NCBI RefSeq assembly: GCF_020685205.1
Contig: NZ_JAJERB010000001.1
Coordinates: 124,001 to 188,000 of the forward strand
Length of the DNA: 64,000 bases
Direction of reading: 5' to 3'
Source: Hymenobacter translucens
GTDB lineage: Bacteria > Bacteroidota > Bacteroidia > Cytophagales > Hymenobacteraceae
Made by a program: the position numbers and the translations under genes. The notes below the pieces were generated by a model, which was not told the DNA's origin, did no database searches, and saw nothing but the letters and a program-made list of their open reading frames with translations. Positions 26,958 through 34,696 of this stretch are shown here, piece after piece; position 1 is the first letter of the stretch; the number at the start of each line of letters is the position of its first letter.

Positions 26958-27071
26958 GTTTTTTCACCATTCCCGGCAATCAGCCGGCAACTCGTGTAAA
27001 CCCGGCCGGGGCAGCGACTTCGCCCGCCGTTTGCAGGCTGGTCAAGTCTAGGCTGCAACCTTCCAGGGGGC

Positions 27072-27079
27072 TAACTTTG
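27072..27079 (+). promoter_or_regulatory. -7 box of the exonuclease/GIY-YIG gene
   Basis: TAACTTTG matches TAnnTTTG exactly. It contains the TTG that would otherwise be read as the earliest start of the next gene, so that TTG is unlikely to be translated. Confidence 0.5.
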
Positions 27080-27115
27080 TTAGCTCTTTATCCTCCGTCC
27101 GAACCAGCTCCGCAT

Positions 27116-28594
27116 TTGTACGCCATCATTGACCTTGAAACCACGGGCGGGCAGCCCACCCAGGACCGCATCACGGAAGTGGCCGTCTTTATTCACGATG
27201 GGGAAAAAGTGGTGGATCAGTTCGATACGCTGCTAAACCCGGGCCGGCCCATCCCCTTCTTTATCTCCCAGCTTACCGGCATCACCGACGACATGGTGCG
27301 CGACGCGCCCAAGTTCCACGAGGTGGCCCGCAAGATTGTGGAGATGACCGAAGGCTGCGTGTTCGTGGCCCACAATGTGCGGTTCGACTACTCGTTTCTG
27401 AAAAAGGAGTTTGCCGACCTGGGCTACAACTACTCGCGCAAAACCCTATGCACGGTGCGTCTGAGCCGCTCTCTGATTCCGGGCCAGCCCAGCTACAGCC
27501 TGGGCAAGCTCTGCCAGAACATCGGCATTCCGCTGGAAGGCCGCCACCGCGCCGCTGGCGACGCTGCCGCTACCACTATTTTATTCGACCGCCTGCTCAA
27601 GATCAGCCAGCAGGACGAGGCCCTGAAAAACCCCACAGCTTCGGCCGCCGACACCCTGGCCGCCGTGGATGCCCTGGCGCCGGCCGGCCGCAAGCCCGCC
27701 AAGCAGCCCAGCCCGAAGCGCGTGGCGGCCGTGGCCGAAGCCATCAAAACCGCCCTGCTCCCGCCCAACATCACGCCCCAGCAGGTGGCGGCCCTGCCGC
27801 AGGAGGCGGGCGTCTACTACTTCCACAACGAGCACGGCGAGGTTATCTATGTCGGCAAGAGCATCAACATTTACAAGCGGATTCAGCAGCACTTCGCCGT
27901 CGACTACAAGTCGCGCAAGAGCCTGGACTTTAAAAACAGCATCTCCGACATCACCTGGGAGCTGACCGGCTCCGAGTTGGTGGCCCTGCTGTTTGAATCG
28001 CACGAGATTAAGCGGCTCAAGCCCCTGTATAACCGACAGCAGCGCCGCTCGGTGTTTCCGGCGGGCATCTTCCTGCGCACCGACGAGCAGGGCTACAAGC
28101 GCCTCTACTACGGCAAGGCCGACGACCACGCCCAGTCCCACCCGTTGATTGCACTCGGCAACCAGTTCAAGGCCAAGGGCTTTCTGTTCCACAAGGTCGC
28201 CAAGTACAATCTCTGCCAGAAGCTCTGCGACCTGTACAAAACCCAAGGGGCATGCTTCGACTACCAGGTGCACCGCTGTCAGGGCGCCTGCCTGGGCCTG
28301 GAGCCCCCGGAAGCGTACAACAAGCGCGTGGAGGAGGCTATTGAAAGCTTTACCTTCGAGCACGGCACCTTCGTCATCATTGGCCAGGGCCGGCGCGAGG
28401 ACGAGAAGTCGATTGTGGTGGTCGAGAACGGACGCTACCTTGGGTTTGGCTACGTAGACGGCGTTTTCTCGGCCCGCCGCCTGTCCGACTTCGTTGACGC
28501 CATCACGCGCTACAACGACAACAAGGACGTGCAGCAGATTATCCGCCAGTACCTGCGCACCAAGCACAAAGACAAAGTCAAGCTGTTTAAATAG
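27116..28594 (+). CDS. DEDDh exonuclease / GIY-YIG nuclease fusion
   Basis: A 492-residue protein joining two nuclease modules. The N-terminal DnaQ-like 3'-5' exonuclease (about residues 1-170) has exo I YAIIDLETTGG, exo II AHNVRFDYSFL and exo III HRAAGDAAAT. After an Ala/Pro-rich linker comes a UvrC-type GIY-YIG domain (about residues 225-310) with GVYYFHNEHGEVIYVGKS. A C-terminal region has several Cys residues (CQKLCDLYKTQGACFDYQVHRCQGAC). It resembles the Cho/UvrC N-terminal half without the UvrC RNase H and HhH parts. TTG 27116 gives the expected MYAIIDLETTGG; an earlier TTG at 27077 falls inside a -7 box. A DNA-repair role is inferred. Confidence 0.88.
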   Translation: MYAIIDLETTGGQPTQDRITEVAVFIHDGEKVVDQFDTLLNPGRPIPFFISQLTGITDDMVRDAPKFHEVARKIVEMTEGCVFVAHNVRFDYSFLKKEFADLGYNYSRKTLCTVRLSRSLIPGQPSYSLGKLCQNIGIPLEGRHRAAGDAAATTILFDRLLKISQQDEALKNPTASAADTLAAVDALAPAGRKPAKQPSPKRVAAVAEAIKTALLPPNITPQQVAALPQEAGVYYFHNEHGEVIYVGKSINIYKRIQQHFAVDYKSRKSLDFKNSISDITWELTGSELVALLFESHEIKRLKPLYNRQQRRSVFPAGIFLRTDEQGYKRLYYGKADDHAQSHPLIALGNQFKAKGFLFHKVAKYNLCQKLCDLYKTQGACFDYQVHRCQGACLGLEPPEAYNKRVEEAIESFTFEHGTFVIIGQGRREDEKSIVVVENGRYLGFGYVDGVFSARRLSDFVDAITRYNDNKDVQQIIRQYLRTKHKDKVKLFK

Positions 28595-28660
28595 CAGCTG
28601 CCCGGGCCTGCCGGGCGGCTTCTACTCACTTGAGCCATGCATTGGCCAGCCACGCGCCGG

Positions 28661-30295
28661 TTAGAACAGCCGGTGCCGGAGCAGCCAGCCGGCCGCATCG
28701 AACTCATTGGCTGCGGGTACGTAGGACTGCACCCTGGTGGCTTTACTCACGTTGAGCACATTGCCGTCCCCACTGTCAAACACCGTCAGGGCCGTCGATT
28801 GCTCGGAGTTGGTGCTGAGCGCCTCCCGAATGATATCCTGCCCGGAACCGTCGTAGATACCCACGGTGAAGCGCGGGCTGGGCAGACTGCGGATTTCAAA
28901 CACGTCGTTGCCGCCCAGGCCAAACAGCCGGATGGATTCCGTGCTGCCCGCCACGAAGGTACGCTGCCCCAGCAGGCTGTCGGGCCGGGTGGGGCGCAGG
29001 GCATACACGCTGATGCGCAGCTTCTCCCCGGTCGGCTCGAGCACAAACCGCTCGGCCTGCTCGGTGCCCGGAATTTCGACCTGCTGGGCCAGCAGCTCAT
29101 AAAAGCGGGCGGCCACGGCGGGCAGCTGACTGCGGCGCTGGCGCAGCTTCTGCTCAAACTCCTGGCCCGAGAGGGCATACACTTCGGGGGGCCACACCGA
29201 CAGGGCCTGGTGAATCACTTCGTCGGAAAGGCGCTGCTGCAGCGAGTCAGCGACCTGCCGGAAGTCCTCGGCCGTCAAATACACCAGCAGCGACTTGTCC
29301 AGGGGCCGGGCGGCCCGGTTGAGGCCTTCGACGTCCTTGAGTCGGATTTCGCCGTGAAAGCTCTGGTAGTTTGACTTAAACCAGCTTACGACGCGGGTCA
29401 GCACGCCGTCGTCGAACTTGAAAAAGGCGTGGTCCCGGTCGCGCGGAATCGCCCGGTACACGGTGGCGCCCCCCTGCCCCGGAAAGCTGGCCCAGCGCCA
29501 CTGGTCTTCGCGCCGGCTCCAGTCGCCGAGCCACATATCAAACAGGCGGGACCGCAGGTACTGGCGCGCGTCGACGCGGTAAGCCGGATTAAACAGCAGG
29601 TTGGTAAACACCCGCCGGGAGCTCTCCACCCGGGCCGAGTTACCAAAGCTGGTTACCGTGCGCTGGTCACCCTCGGGCCGCTCTTCCAGCAGGTACAGGG
29701 CATTGGCGAAGCCCTTGCGAAACTCACCGAGTGCCGGGTCGTCGGGCAGATAAATCAGGCGGGGATTGGTGTGGTACACGCCCGCAGCCGTGGCCAGGGG
29801 CGGCACGATGTAGGCCCCATACGGATGAATCACGCTGGTTTGGTCCTTCATCAGCCGGCCGATCGGGCCCTTCTGAAACCGGACCGGCAGCGCCTTGGTG
29901 GCGTCCTTATCCACGGAACGCAGCACGTACTGCACGCCGTTGCGGTCGAGCAGACGCAGGTTGCGGGTCTGGAAGCTCCCTCCTTCCCGCTGGGGCGTAA
30001 GCCCGCCGGGCACGGCGGTGCGCAGATTGAATACAGGTACGGAAACCGGCTCGGCCCAGACCTTGCGGTAATGTTTGCCCCAGAAAAACTGAAAAAGCCC
30101 GCTACGCAGGTACTGCGGCCCGGCGGCTACCCGCACGGTTGAATCGGGTCCGATAACCGGAGGCGGACTGGCAGCCGAGGGCGTCGGGGCGGAACAGTCG
30201 CACAGGGTAACTCCCACCAGGATGGCACCTACCGAGGAAAGGAAACGCCGAAGGGAGGAAGCAGTCCGCGGTTGGACCTGGTTGATTAGCTGCAC
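28661..30295 (-). CDS. Envelope lipoprotein-like protein with a kinase-like core, putative catalytic Asp replaced
   Basis: A 544-residue exported protein. The start GTG leads into a hydrophobic stretch ending TLCDCSAP, an imperfect lipobox. It is a paralogue of 30440-32035. Shared blocks: HYRKVWAEPVSVPVFNLRTA, YVLRSVDKD, a hinge-like LLEERPEG, GDW-x(3)-EDQWRW and IPRDRDHAFF. These resemble the order of motifs in CotH/Fam20-type kinases and occur N-terminal to BamA-like barrels in other Bacteroidota proteins; here no barrel follows. Position 260, Asp in the paralogue (GDWDRH), is Ser (GDWSRR), so catalysis is doubtful. Near the end are GGNDVFEIR and DGSGQDII repeat-like turns. Function unknown. 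Confidence 0.72.
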   Translation of the reverse strand: MQLINQVQPRTASSLRRFLSSVGAILVGVTLCDCSAPTPSAASPPPVIGPDSTVRVAAGPQYLRSGLFQFFWGKHYRKVWAEPVSVPVFNLRTAVPGGLTPQREGGSFQTRNLRLLDRNGVQYVLRSVDKDATKALPVRFQKGPIGRLMKDQTSVIHPYGAYIVPPLATAAGVYHTNPRLIYLPDDPALGEFRKGFANALYLLEERPEGDQRTVTSFGNSARVESSRRVFTNLLFNPAYRVDARQYLRSRLFDMWLGDWSRREDQWRWASFPGQGGATVYRAIPRDRDHAFFKFDDGVLTRVVSWFKSNYQSFHGEIRLKDVEGLNRAARPLDKSLLVYLTAEDFRQVADSLQQRLSDEVIHQALSVWPPEVYALSGQEFEQKLRQRRSQLPAVAARFYELLAQQVEIPGTEQAERFVLEPTGEKLRISVYALRPTRPDSLLGQRTFVAGSTESIRLFGLGGNDVFEIRSLPSPRFTVGIYDGSGQDIIREALSTNSEQSTALTVFDSGDGNVLNVSKATRVQSYVPAANEFDAAGWLLRHRLF

Positions 30296-30439
30296 GAGAA
30301 ATCAGAAAACGAAGCAGAGAGAGACAGCCCGGGCGGGCTGCCCCCCGTATAGCGCAAACTGAACGGCAACAGTTGTGCAGAAGGAGTATTCCTTTTCAGC
30401 CCGGTTTCCGTTGATGCAGATGTGCTTTCAAATTTGTCG

Positions 30440-32035
30440 ATGACGTTACGTCTCTATTTCCTGCTGCTTTTCGGACTGGCGGTTGCCGGCTGCGCCCGGC
30501 AGAAGTACTTCCAACCGGATGCCCGCATCAGCACCACTCCCACACCGGGTGGGGCCGACAGCGTACGGGTTACGGCGGGGCGCCACTACCAGCGGGGCCC
30601 CATCCACCGGCTGCTGCTCGGCGCTCACTACCGCAAGGTGTGGGCCCAGCCGATTTCGGCCCCGGTGCTGGATCTGCGCACGGCGGTGCCCGGCGGCCTG
30701 AGGGCCGGCAAGCGCGGAGGTGGGTTTCAAAGCATCAGCATGACCGTCCTGGGACCCGACGGGCGCGAATATGCACTTCGCTCTCTCGACAAAGACCCGT
30801 ACAAGACCCTGCCCAAAGCGCTGCGCCACACGTTTCTGCTGAATCTGGTGCGCGATGCCACCTCGGCGGGAATGCCCTACGGCGCATTTGTCGTGCCGCC
30901 TCTTGCCCTGGCCGCCGGTCTGCGCCAGTCCAACCCCCGGCTGTTTTACGTGCGGGCCGATGAAACTGGCCTCGGAGCAGAATCAGCCGATTTCCGCGGG
31001 CGGGTGGTGATGCTCGAGGAAAAGCTGGAAGGTGAAGCGCTGCCCGAGCCGGGTGGCAAGACGGTAGAGCTGGTCGAAACCGAAGACATGCTGGCCGACA
31101 TCTTTGCCCAGCCCACTTCCCGGATTGACCAGCGGACCTTTGTGCGGGCCCGCCTGCTGGATCTGTGGCTGGGCGACTGGGACCGGCACGAGGGGCAGTG
31201 GACCTGGGAAAAGCAGCGCGCCGGCAGTCAGGTGCGGTTTATAGCGGTGCCCAAGGACCGCGACCAGGTGTTTTACCGCTTCGGCGACGGGCTGCTGACC
31301 TGGGTTGCGAGCCGGCCCTGGGCCGTAGCCAAGCTGCGCACGTTCAAGCCCCGGTTTGAAAGCATTGCCGGCTACACCCGCAACACGCATTTCCTCGACG
31401 AGCGGGCCCTGAGCGAGCTGTCCCGCCGGGACGTGCAGCGCGAAGCCCGCCGCCTGCAGGGGCAGCTCACCGACTCGGTTATTGCCCGCGCCGTGCGGCG
31501 GCTGCCCCGGGAAGTGTACGCCCTCGAAGGCCCCCGGCTGACGGCCGCGCTCCGGTCCCGGCGCGAGCTGCTGCCCCGGGCCGCCGACGAGTTCTATCGG
31601 CTTTACGCCCGGCACGCCCTGGTTACGGGCACCGACGAGGCTGAGCGGTTTGTAGTGGAGCGCCTCACGGATACGACGACGGTGGTTTCCATCTACGCGC
31701 TGACCGACGAAAAACAACCACCCCAGGCCAAGGACCTGCACTACCGCCGGGTTTTTCACCCCTCCGAAACCAGCCGTATCATTCTCCACGGCCTCGACGG
31801 CAAGGACTTATTCGAAGTGCGGGGCACCGTGCGCCGCTCCCCCAGGATTGACATTTACGGCGGCCCCGGTGAGGACACGGTGCAGGACATCTCCCGGGTC
31901 GCCGGGCTGAGCCGTAAGACGCGCTTCTACGACACGCGCCGCAATAACAGCATCCTTCCCGGCCCGGAAACCAGCGACAAAACCACCCACGGCGTCCTCT
32001 CCCACGCCTTTGACCGGGACGGCTCCGGACGGTAG
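30440..32035 (+). CDS. Envelope lipoprotein with a kinase-like core, motifs intact
   Basis: A 531-residue lipoprotein (signal MTLRLYFLLLFGLAVAGC, Cys18). It is divergent from and homologous to 28661-30295. The blocks HYRKVWAQPISAPVLDLRTA, YALRSLDKD, MLEEKLEG, GDWDRHEGQWTW (Asp248, His250, Gln253) and VPKDRDQVF (Asp273, Asp275) are all present. A DRH-x(2)-Q followed by D-x-D resembles the catalytic and metal-binding elements of CotH and Fam20C kinases, but no family assignment is secure. The C-terminus has LDGKDLFEVRG and GGPGEDTVQD, reminiscent of the region that precedes BamA barrels in related proteins. The ATG at 30440 is preferred to a GTG six codons earlier. Substrate unknown. Confidence 0.74.
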   Translation: MTLRLYFLLLFGLAVAGCARQKYFQPDARISTTPTPGGADSVRVTAGRHYQRGPIHRLLLGAHYRKVWAQPISAPVLDLRTAVPGGLRAGKRGGGFQSISMTVLGPDGREYALRSLDKDPYKTLPKALRHTFLLNLVRDATSAGMPYGAFVVPPLALAAGLRQSNPRLFYVRADETGLGAESADFRGRVVMLEEKLEGEALPEPGGKTVELVETEDMLADIFAQPTSRIDQRTFVRARLLDLWLGDWDRHEGQWTWEKQRAGSQVRFIAVPKDRDQVFYRFGDGLLTWVASRPWAVAKLRTFKPRFESIAGYTRNTHFLDERALSELSRRDVQREARRLQGQLTDSVIARAVRRLPREVYALEGPRLTAALRSRRELLPRAADEFYRLYARHALVTGTDEAERFVVERLTDTTTVVSIYALTDEKQPPQAKDLHYRRVFHPSETSRIILHGLDGKDLFEVRGTVRRSPRIDIYGGPGEDTVQDISRVAGLSRKTRFYDTRRNNSILPGPETSDKTTHGVLSHAFDRDGSGR

Positions 32036-32105
32036 GTTTTTGGACTGAACTGATCTGCTACTAACTCCGCGTGGTGCGCGAAGTGCAGTAACTAACCCCA
32101 AATGA

Positions 32106-32137
32106 AAATCCCCGGCATATGCATATGCCGGGGATTT
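32106..32137. repeat. Perfect 32-bp palindrome between convergent genes
   Basis: An uninterrupted palindrome centred on ATGCAT (arms AAATCCCCGGCATATG and complement). No T-run follows on either strand. It could be a bidirectional transcript end or a protein-binding site. Confidence 0.6.
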
Positions 32138-32211
32138 CTACGAATAGCCGACCGGCCTCGTGATTCAGGCCAGATGGCGTAGCAGTCCCACCAGGACCAC
32201 TCATCGGCTCA

Positions 32212-33330
32212 TCAACTTTTCACTTCCGCCAGCATTTCCAGTACCATGTGCTCGGTGGGCGTAAGCAGGTCTTTCTCATCGGGGTCGGCGTCGTGGTGGC
32301 GGAGGTAATCGATGAGCTTATCGGATTGAAACAGCTCCACTACCTGAGGATGGATGTAGTATTTGCTGCACACCACGGGCGTATTGCCGAGGCCGGTGGC
32401 CACTTCCTTCACAGCGCGCTTCAGAACTTTCTCCTTGGGCAGGTCCGGCTCCTCGTGCAACACCTGCTCGAGGCACTCCACCATCTTCACGGTGCCGCCC
32501 CAGGTCCGGAAATCCTTGGCGGAAAGACTCATTCCCGTCACCGCCTGCAGGTAGGCATTCACGTCGCCGGATTCCAGCTCCTGCCGGTGCCCGTCAGCAT
32601 CATAGTACTGAAACAGGTGCTGCCCCGGAATCTCCTTGCACTTGCGCACCAGCCGGGCCAGCTTCCGGTCGTGCAGGGTCACGTCGTGGGACACACCCTT
32701 CTTGCCGACGAAGGCAAAGCGGACCTCGTCGCCCTGAATCTGTACGTGCCGGTCGCGCAGGGTTGTGAGGCCGTAGCTCTTGTTTTTCTTGGCGTACTCC
32801 TTGTTGCCGACCCGAATAAATGACTGATCCATGAGCGTGAGCACCAGTGCTACCACTTTCGACTTATCCAGCTGGGGCCGCTTCAGATCCTGGGCAATCT
32901 GCGCCCGCAATGCCGCCAGCTGCTCGCCAAACGCGCGCAGGCGGCTGAACTTGGTGAGGCTGCGGGCCTGGTCCCAGGCCGGGTGGTAGATGTACTGCTT
33001 GCGGCCTTTTGCGTCGCGGCCCGTCACCTGCAGGTGGGAGTTGGGCGAAGGCGAAATCCAGACGTCGGTCCAGGCCGGCGGAATCACAAAGCCGCTGATC
33101 CGCTCCAGCGTACGTGCATCAGCAACCACTTCACCCTTGGCGTTATGGTACGTGAACGTGCCGTCGGGGCCAGGCTGCCGGGTCAGGCCGGGCTTGGTAT
33201 CGGGCAGGTAGCGCAGGCCGGCCAGCTCGGCCTGCCGGGCGGGGTCCTTGTACAGAACGTGGGCTTCTTCCTGGGGAACGAGGTGTTTTTTGCGGGTTTT
33301 GGGGCGGGGTGCAGCCGGGGATGTTGCCAT
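32212..33330 (-). CDS. DNA topoisomerase IB
   Basis: A 372-residue type IB enzyme of the poxvirus/eukaryote-like kind found in some bacteria; it relaxes supercoils through a 3'-phosphotyrosyl intermediate. The N-terminal domain includes ISGFVIPPAWTDVWISPSPN. The catalytic domain shows RVGNKEYAKKNKSYGLTTLR, RKCKEIPGQHLFQY, the DFRTWGGT motif and a terminal VCSKYYIHPQV with the active-site tyrosine. The ATG at 33330 (MATSPAAP) follows an unconvincing 15-residue upstream extension. It complements the type II enzyme encoded by parC/parE in this window. Confidence 0.94.
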   Translation of the reverse strand: MATSPAAPRPKTRKKHLVPQEEAHVLYKDPARQAELAGLRYLPDTKPGLTRQPGPDGTFTYHNAKGEVVADARTLERISGFVIPPAWTDVWISPSPNSHLQVTGRDAKGRKQYIYHPAWDQARSLTKFSRLRAFGEQLAALRAQIAQDLKRPQLDKSKVVALVLTLMDQSFIRVGNKEYAKKNKSYGLTTLRDRHVQIQGDEVRFAFVGKKGVSHDVTLHDRKLARLVRKCKEIPGQHLFQYYDADGHRQELESGDVNAYLQAVTGMSLSAKDFRTWGGTVKMVECLEQVLHEEPDLPKEKVLKRAVKEVATGLGNTPVVCSKYYIHPQVVELFQSDKLIDYLRHHDADPDEKDLLTPTEHMVLEMLAEVKS

Positions 33331-33391
33331 AAAGCAGAAACGGGTTGACCGGCCGGGAATAGCGCGGAACCTCATCTACGCAGTTAAGCGC

Positions 33392-33399
33392 CGAAAGTA
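33392..33399 (-). promoter_or_regulatory. -7-like box of the topoisomerase IB gene
   Basis: The minus strand reads TACTTTCG, the TAnnTTCG variant also seen ahead of lepA, gltA and the 42502 gene. It lies about 60 bases upstream of the ATG. The rest of the 424-base spacer (33331-33754) holds nothing else I can support beyond a similar TATTTTCG box on the plus strand at 33670-33677. Confidence 0.4.
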
Positions 33400-33754
33400 G
33401 CAGCGCCGGCCGTGGCGGGTCCAGGCCAGCCGTCGGGCAGCGGTAAATGAGGAATCGAGCGTCAGGTAAAGAGGGGATTCCAGCTCGTACTGCAGGTTTA
33501 TTGTCGCCCGCCGACAGCAAAGCCGGTTTGCACACGTGCAGAAACAGACCGGTCAGCAGGAAAGCCCGGAACCTTGCTAAGCACCTAAATAGCAAGTCTG
33601 AAGCAGACTATACAGTGCCTGCACGGCGTTTAAACAAGGATTTTAACAACAAGAGCCTGGGCCGCCGCGTATTTTCGGGCACACTTCTGGCACCGTTTTT
33701 TCTTAGGCCGCACCAGCTGTTCATTCTTTCCTCTGACTTTCCACCTATCTGCAT

Positions 33755-34570
33755 ATGCGCCGCTCCTTTCTGAAACCCCTGCTCTTCCTTTCCCTGGCTG
33801 CTTCTCTGGGCGCCACTTCCGCCTGCTCGTCCGATGGGGACGGCGTAGTGCTGTTTTCCATCGAAGACGATAAAGCTCTCGGCGACAAAGTAGCCGCCCA
33901 GACCGACTCCACCTACCGTGCCAAGGGCCAGCTGCTGGAGCGCAACAGCGCCAGCAACCAGCGCGCCTACCAGCTGCTTGACGGCGTGGTGAACCGGGTG
34001 CTCAACTCCGGTCAGGTTACCTACCGCAACGAGTTTCCCTGGGATGTGAAGATTATCAAGGACGACAACGTCCAGAACGCCTTTGCCTCGCCCGGCGGCC
34101 ACATCTACGTTTTCACCGGCCTCATCAAATTCCTCGACAACGAAAGCCAGTTGGCCGGGGTGCTGGGTCACGAAATTGCCCACGCCGACCGCCGGCACAC
34201 CTCCAAGCAGCTACAGGAGCAGTACGGCATTTCGGTTCTGCTGAGTTTGGTGTTGGGCGAGAACCCGGGTCAGCTGGCGCAGATTGCCGCTGGCCTGCGT
34301 GGCCTACAGTTCAGCCGCACCGCTGAGGCCGAGGCCGACCAGTATTCCGTGATGTACCTGAACGGCACCGGCTACTACGCCTGCGACGGCACGGCCGGTT
34401 TCTTTATCAAGGCCCAGCAGCAGGGTCAGGCCAACCCGCCCGAATTTTTGAGCACCCACCCCAACCCCGACAACCGCATCCAGGCCATCCAGACCAAAGC
34501 CCAGGAGCTGGGCTGCGCCAACCGCACGGTCAGCAACGCCAACTTCGACGAGCTGAAGCGTCTGCTCTAG
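33755..34570 (+). CDS. M48 family metalloprotease, lipoprotein
   Basis: A 271-residue predicted lipoprotein (lipobox TSAC at about residue 24). The zinc-binding motif HEIAHADRRH with the upstream helix LAGVLG, and the third-ligand region EAEADQYSVMYL, mark an M48/BepA-like peptidase. It has no HtpX-type membrane bundle, so it is probably a periplasmic protease attached to a membrane. Related proteins degrade misfolded outer-membrane proteins. The segment STHPNPDNRIQ is typical of the family. A terminator separates it from the App1-like gene. Confidence 0.92.
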   Translation: MRRSFLKPLLFLSLAASLGATSACSSDGDGVVLFSIEDDKALGDKVAAQTDSTYRAKGQLLERNSASNQRAYQLLDGVVNRVLNSGQVTYRNEFPWDVKIIKDDNVQNAFASPGGHIYVFTGLIKFLDNESQLAGVLGHEIAHADRRHTSKQLQEQYGISVLLSLVLGENPGQLAQIAAGLRGLQFSRTAEAEADQYSVMYLNGTGYYACDGTAGFFIKAQQQGQANPPEFLSTHPNPDNRIQAIQTKAQELGCANRTVSNANFDELKRLL

Positions 34571-34610
34571 TCTGGCCGGGCCAGACAACCCAAATCGACA
34601 TTGTCAGTAC

Positions 34611-34646
34611 AAAAAGGATGATTGCTACGGCCGTCATCCTTTTTTT
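34611..34646 (+). terminator. Terminator of the M48 lipoprotein gene
   Basis: An 11-bp stem (AAAAAGGATGA/TCATCCTTTTT) with a 12-base loop, ending in seven T. Confidence 0.8.
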
Positions 34647-34696
34647 GTCTGAACTCCCCCGCTGACTTTCTTGCGGGCCTTTCTAAACCAGCGTGC

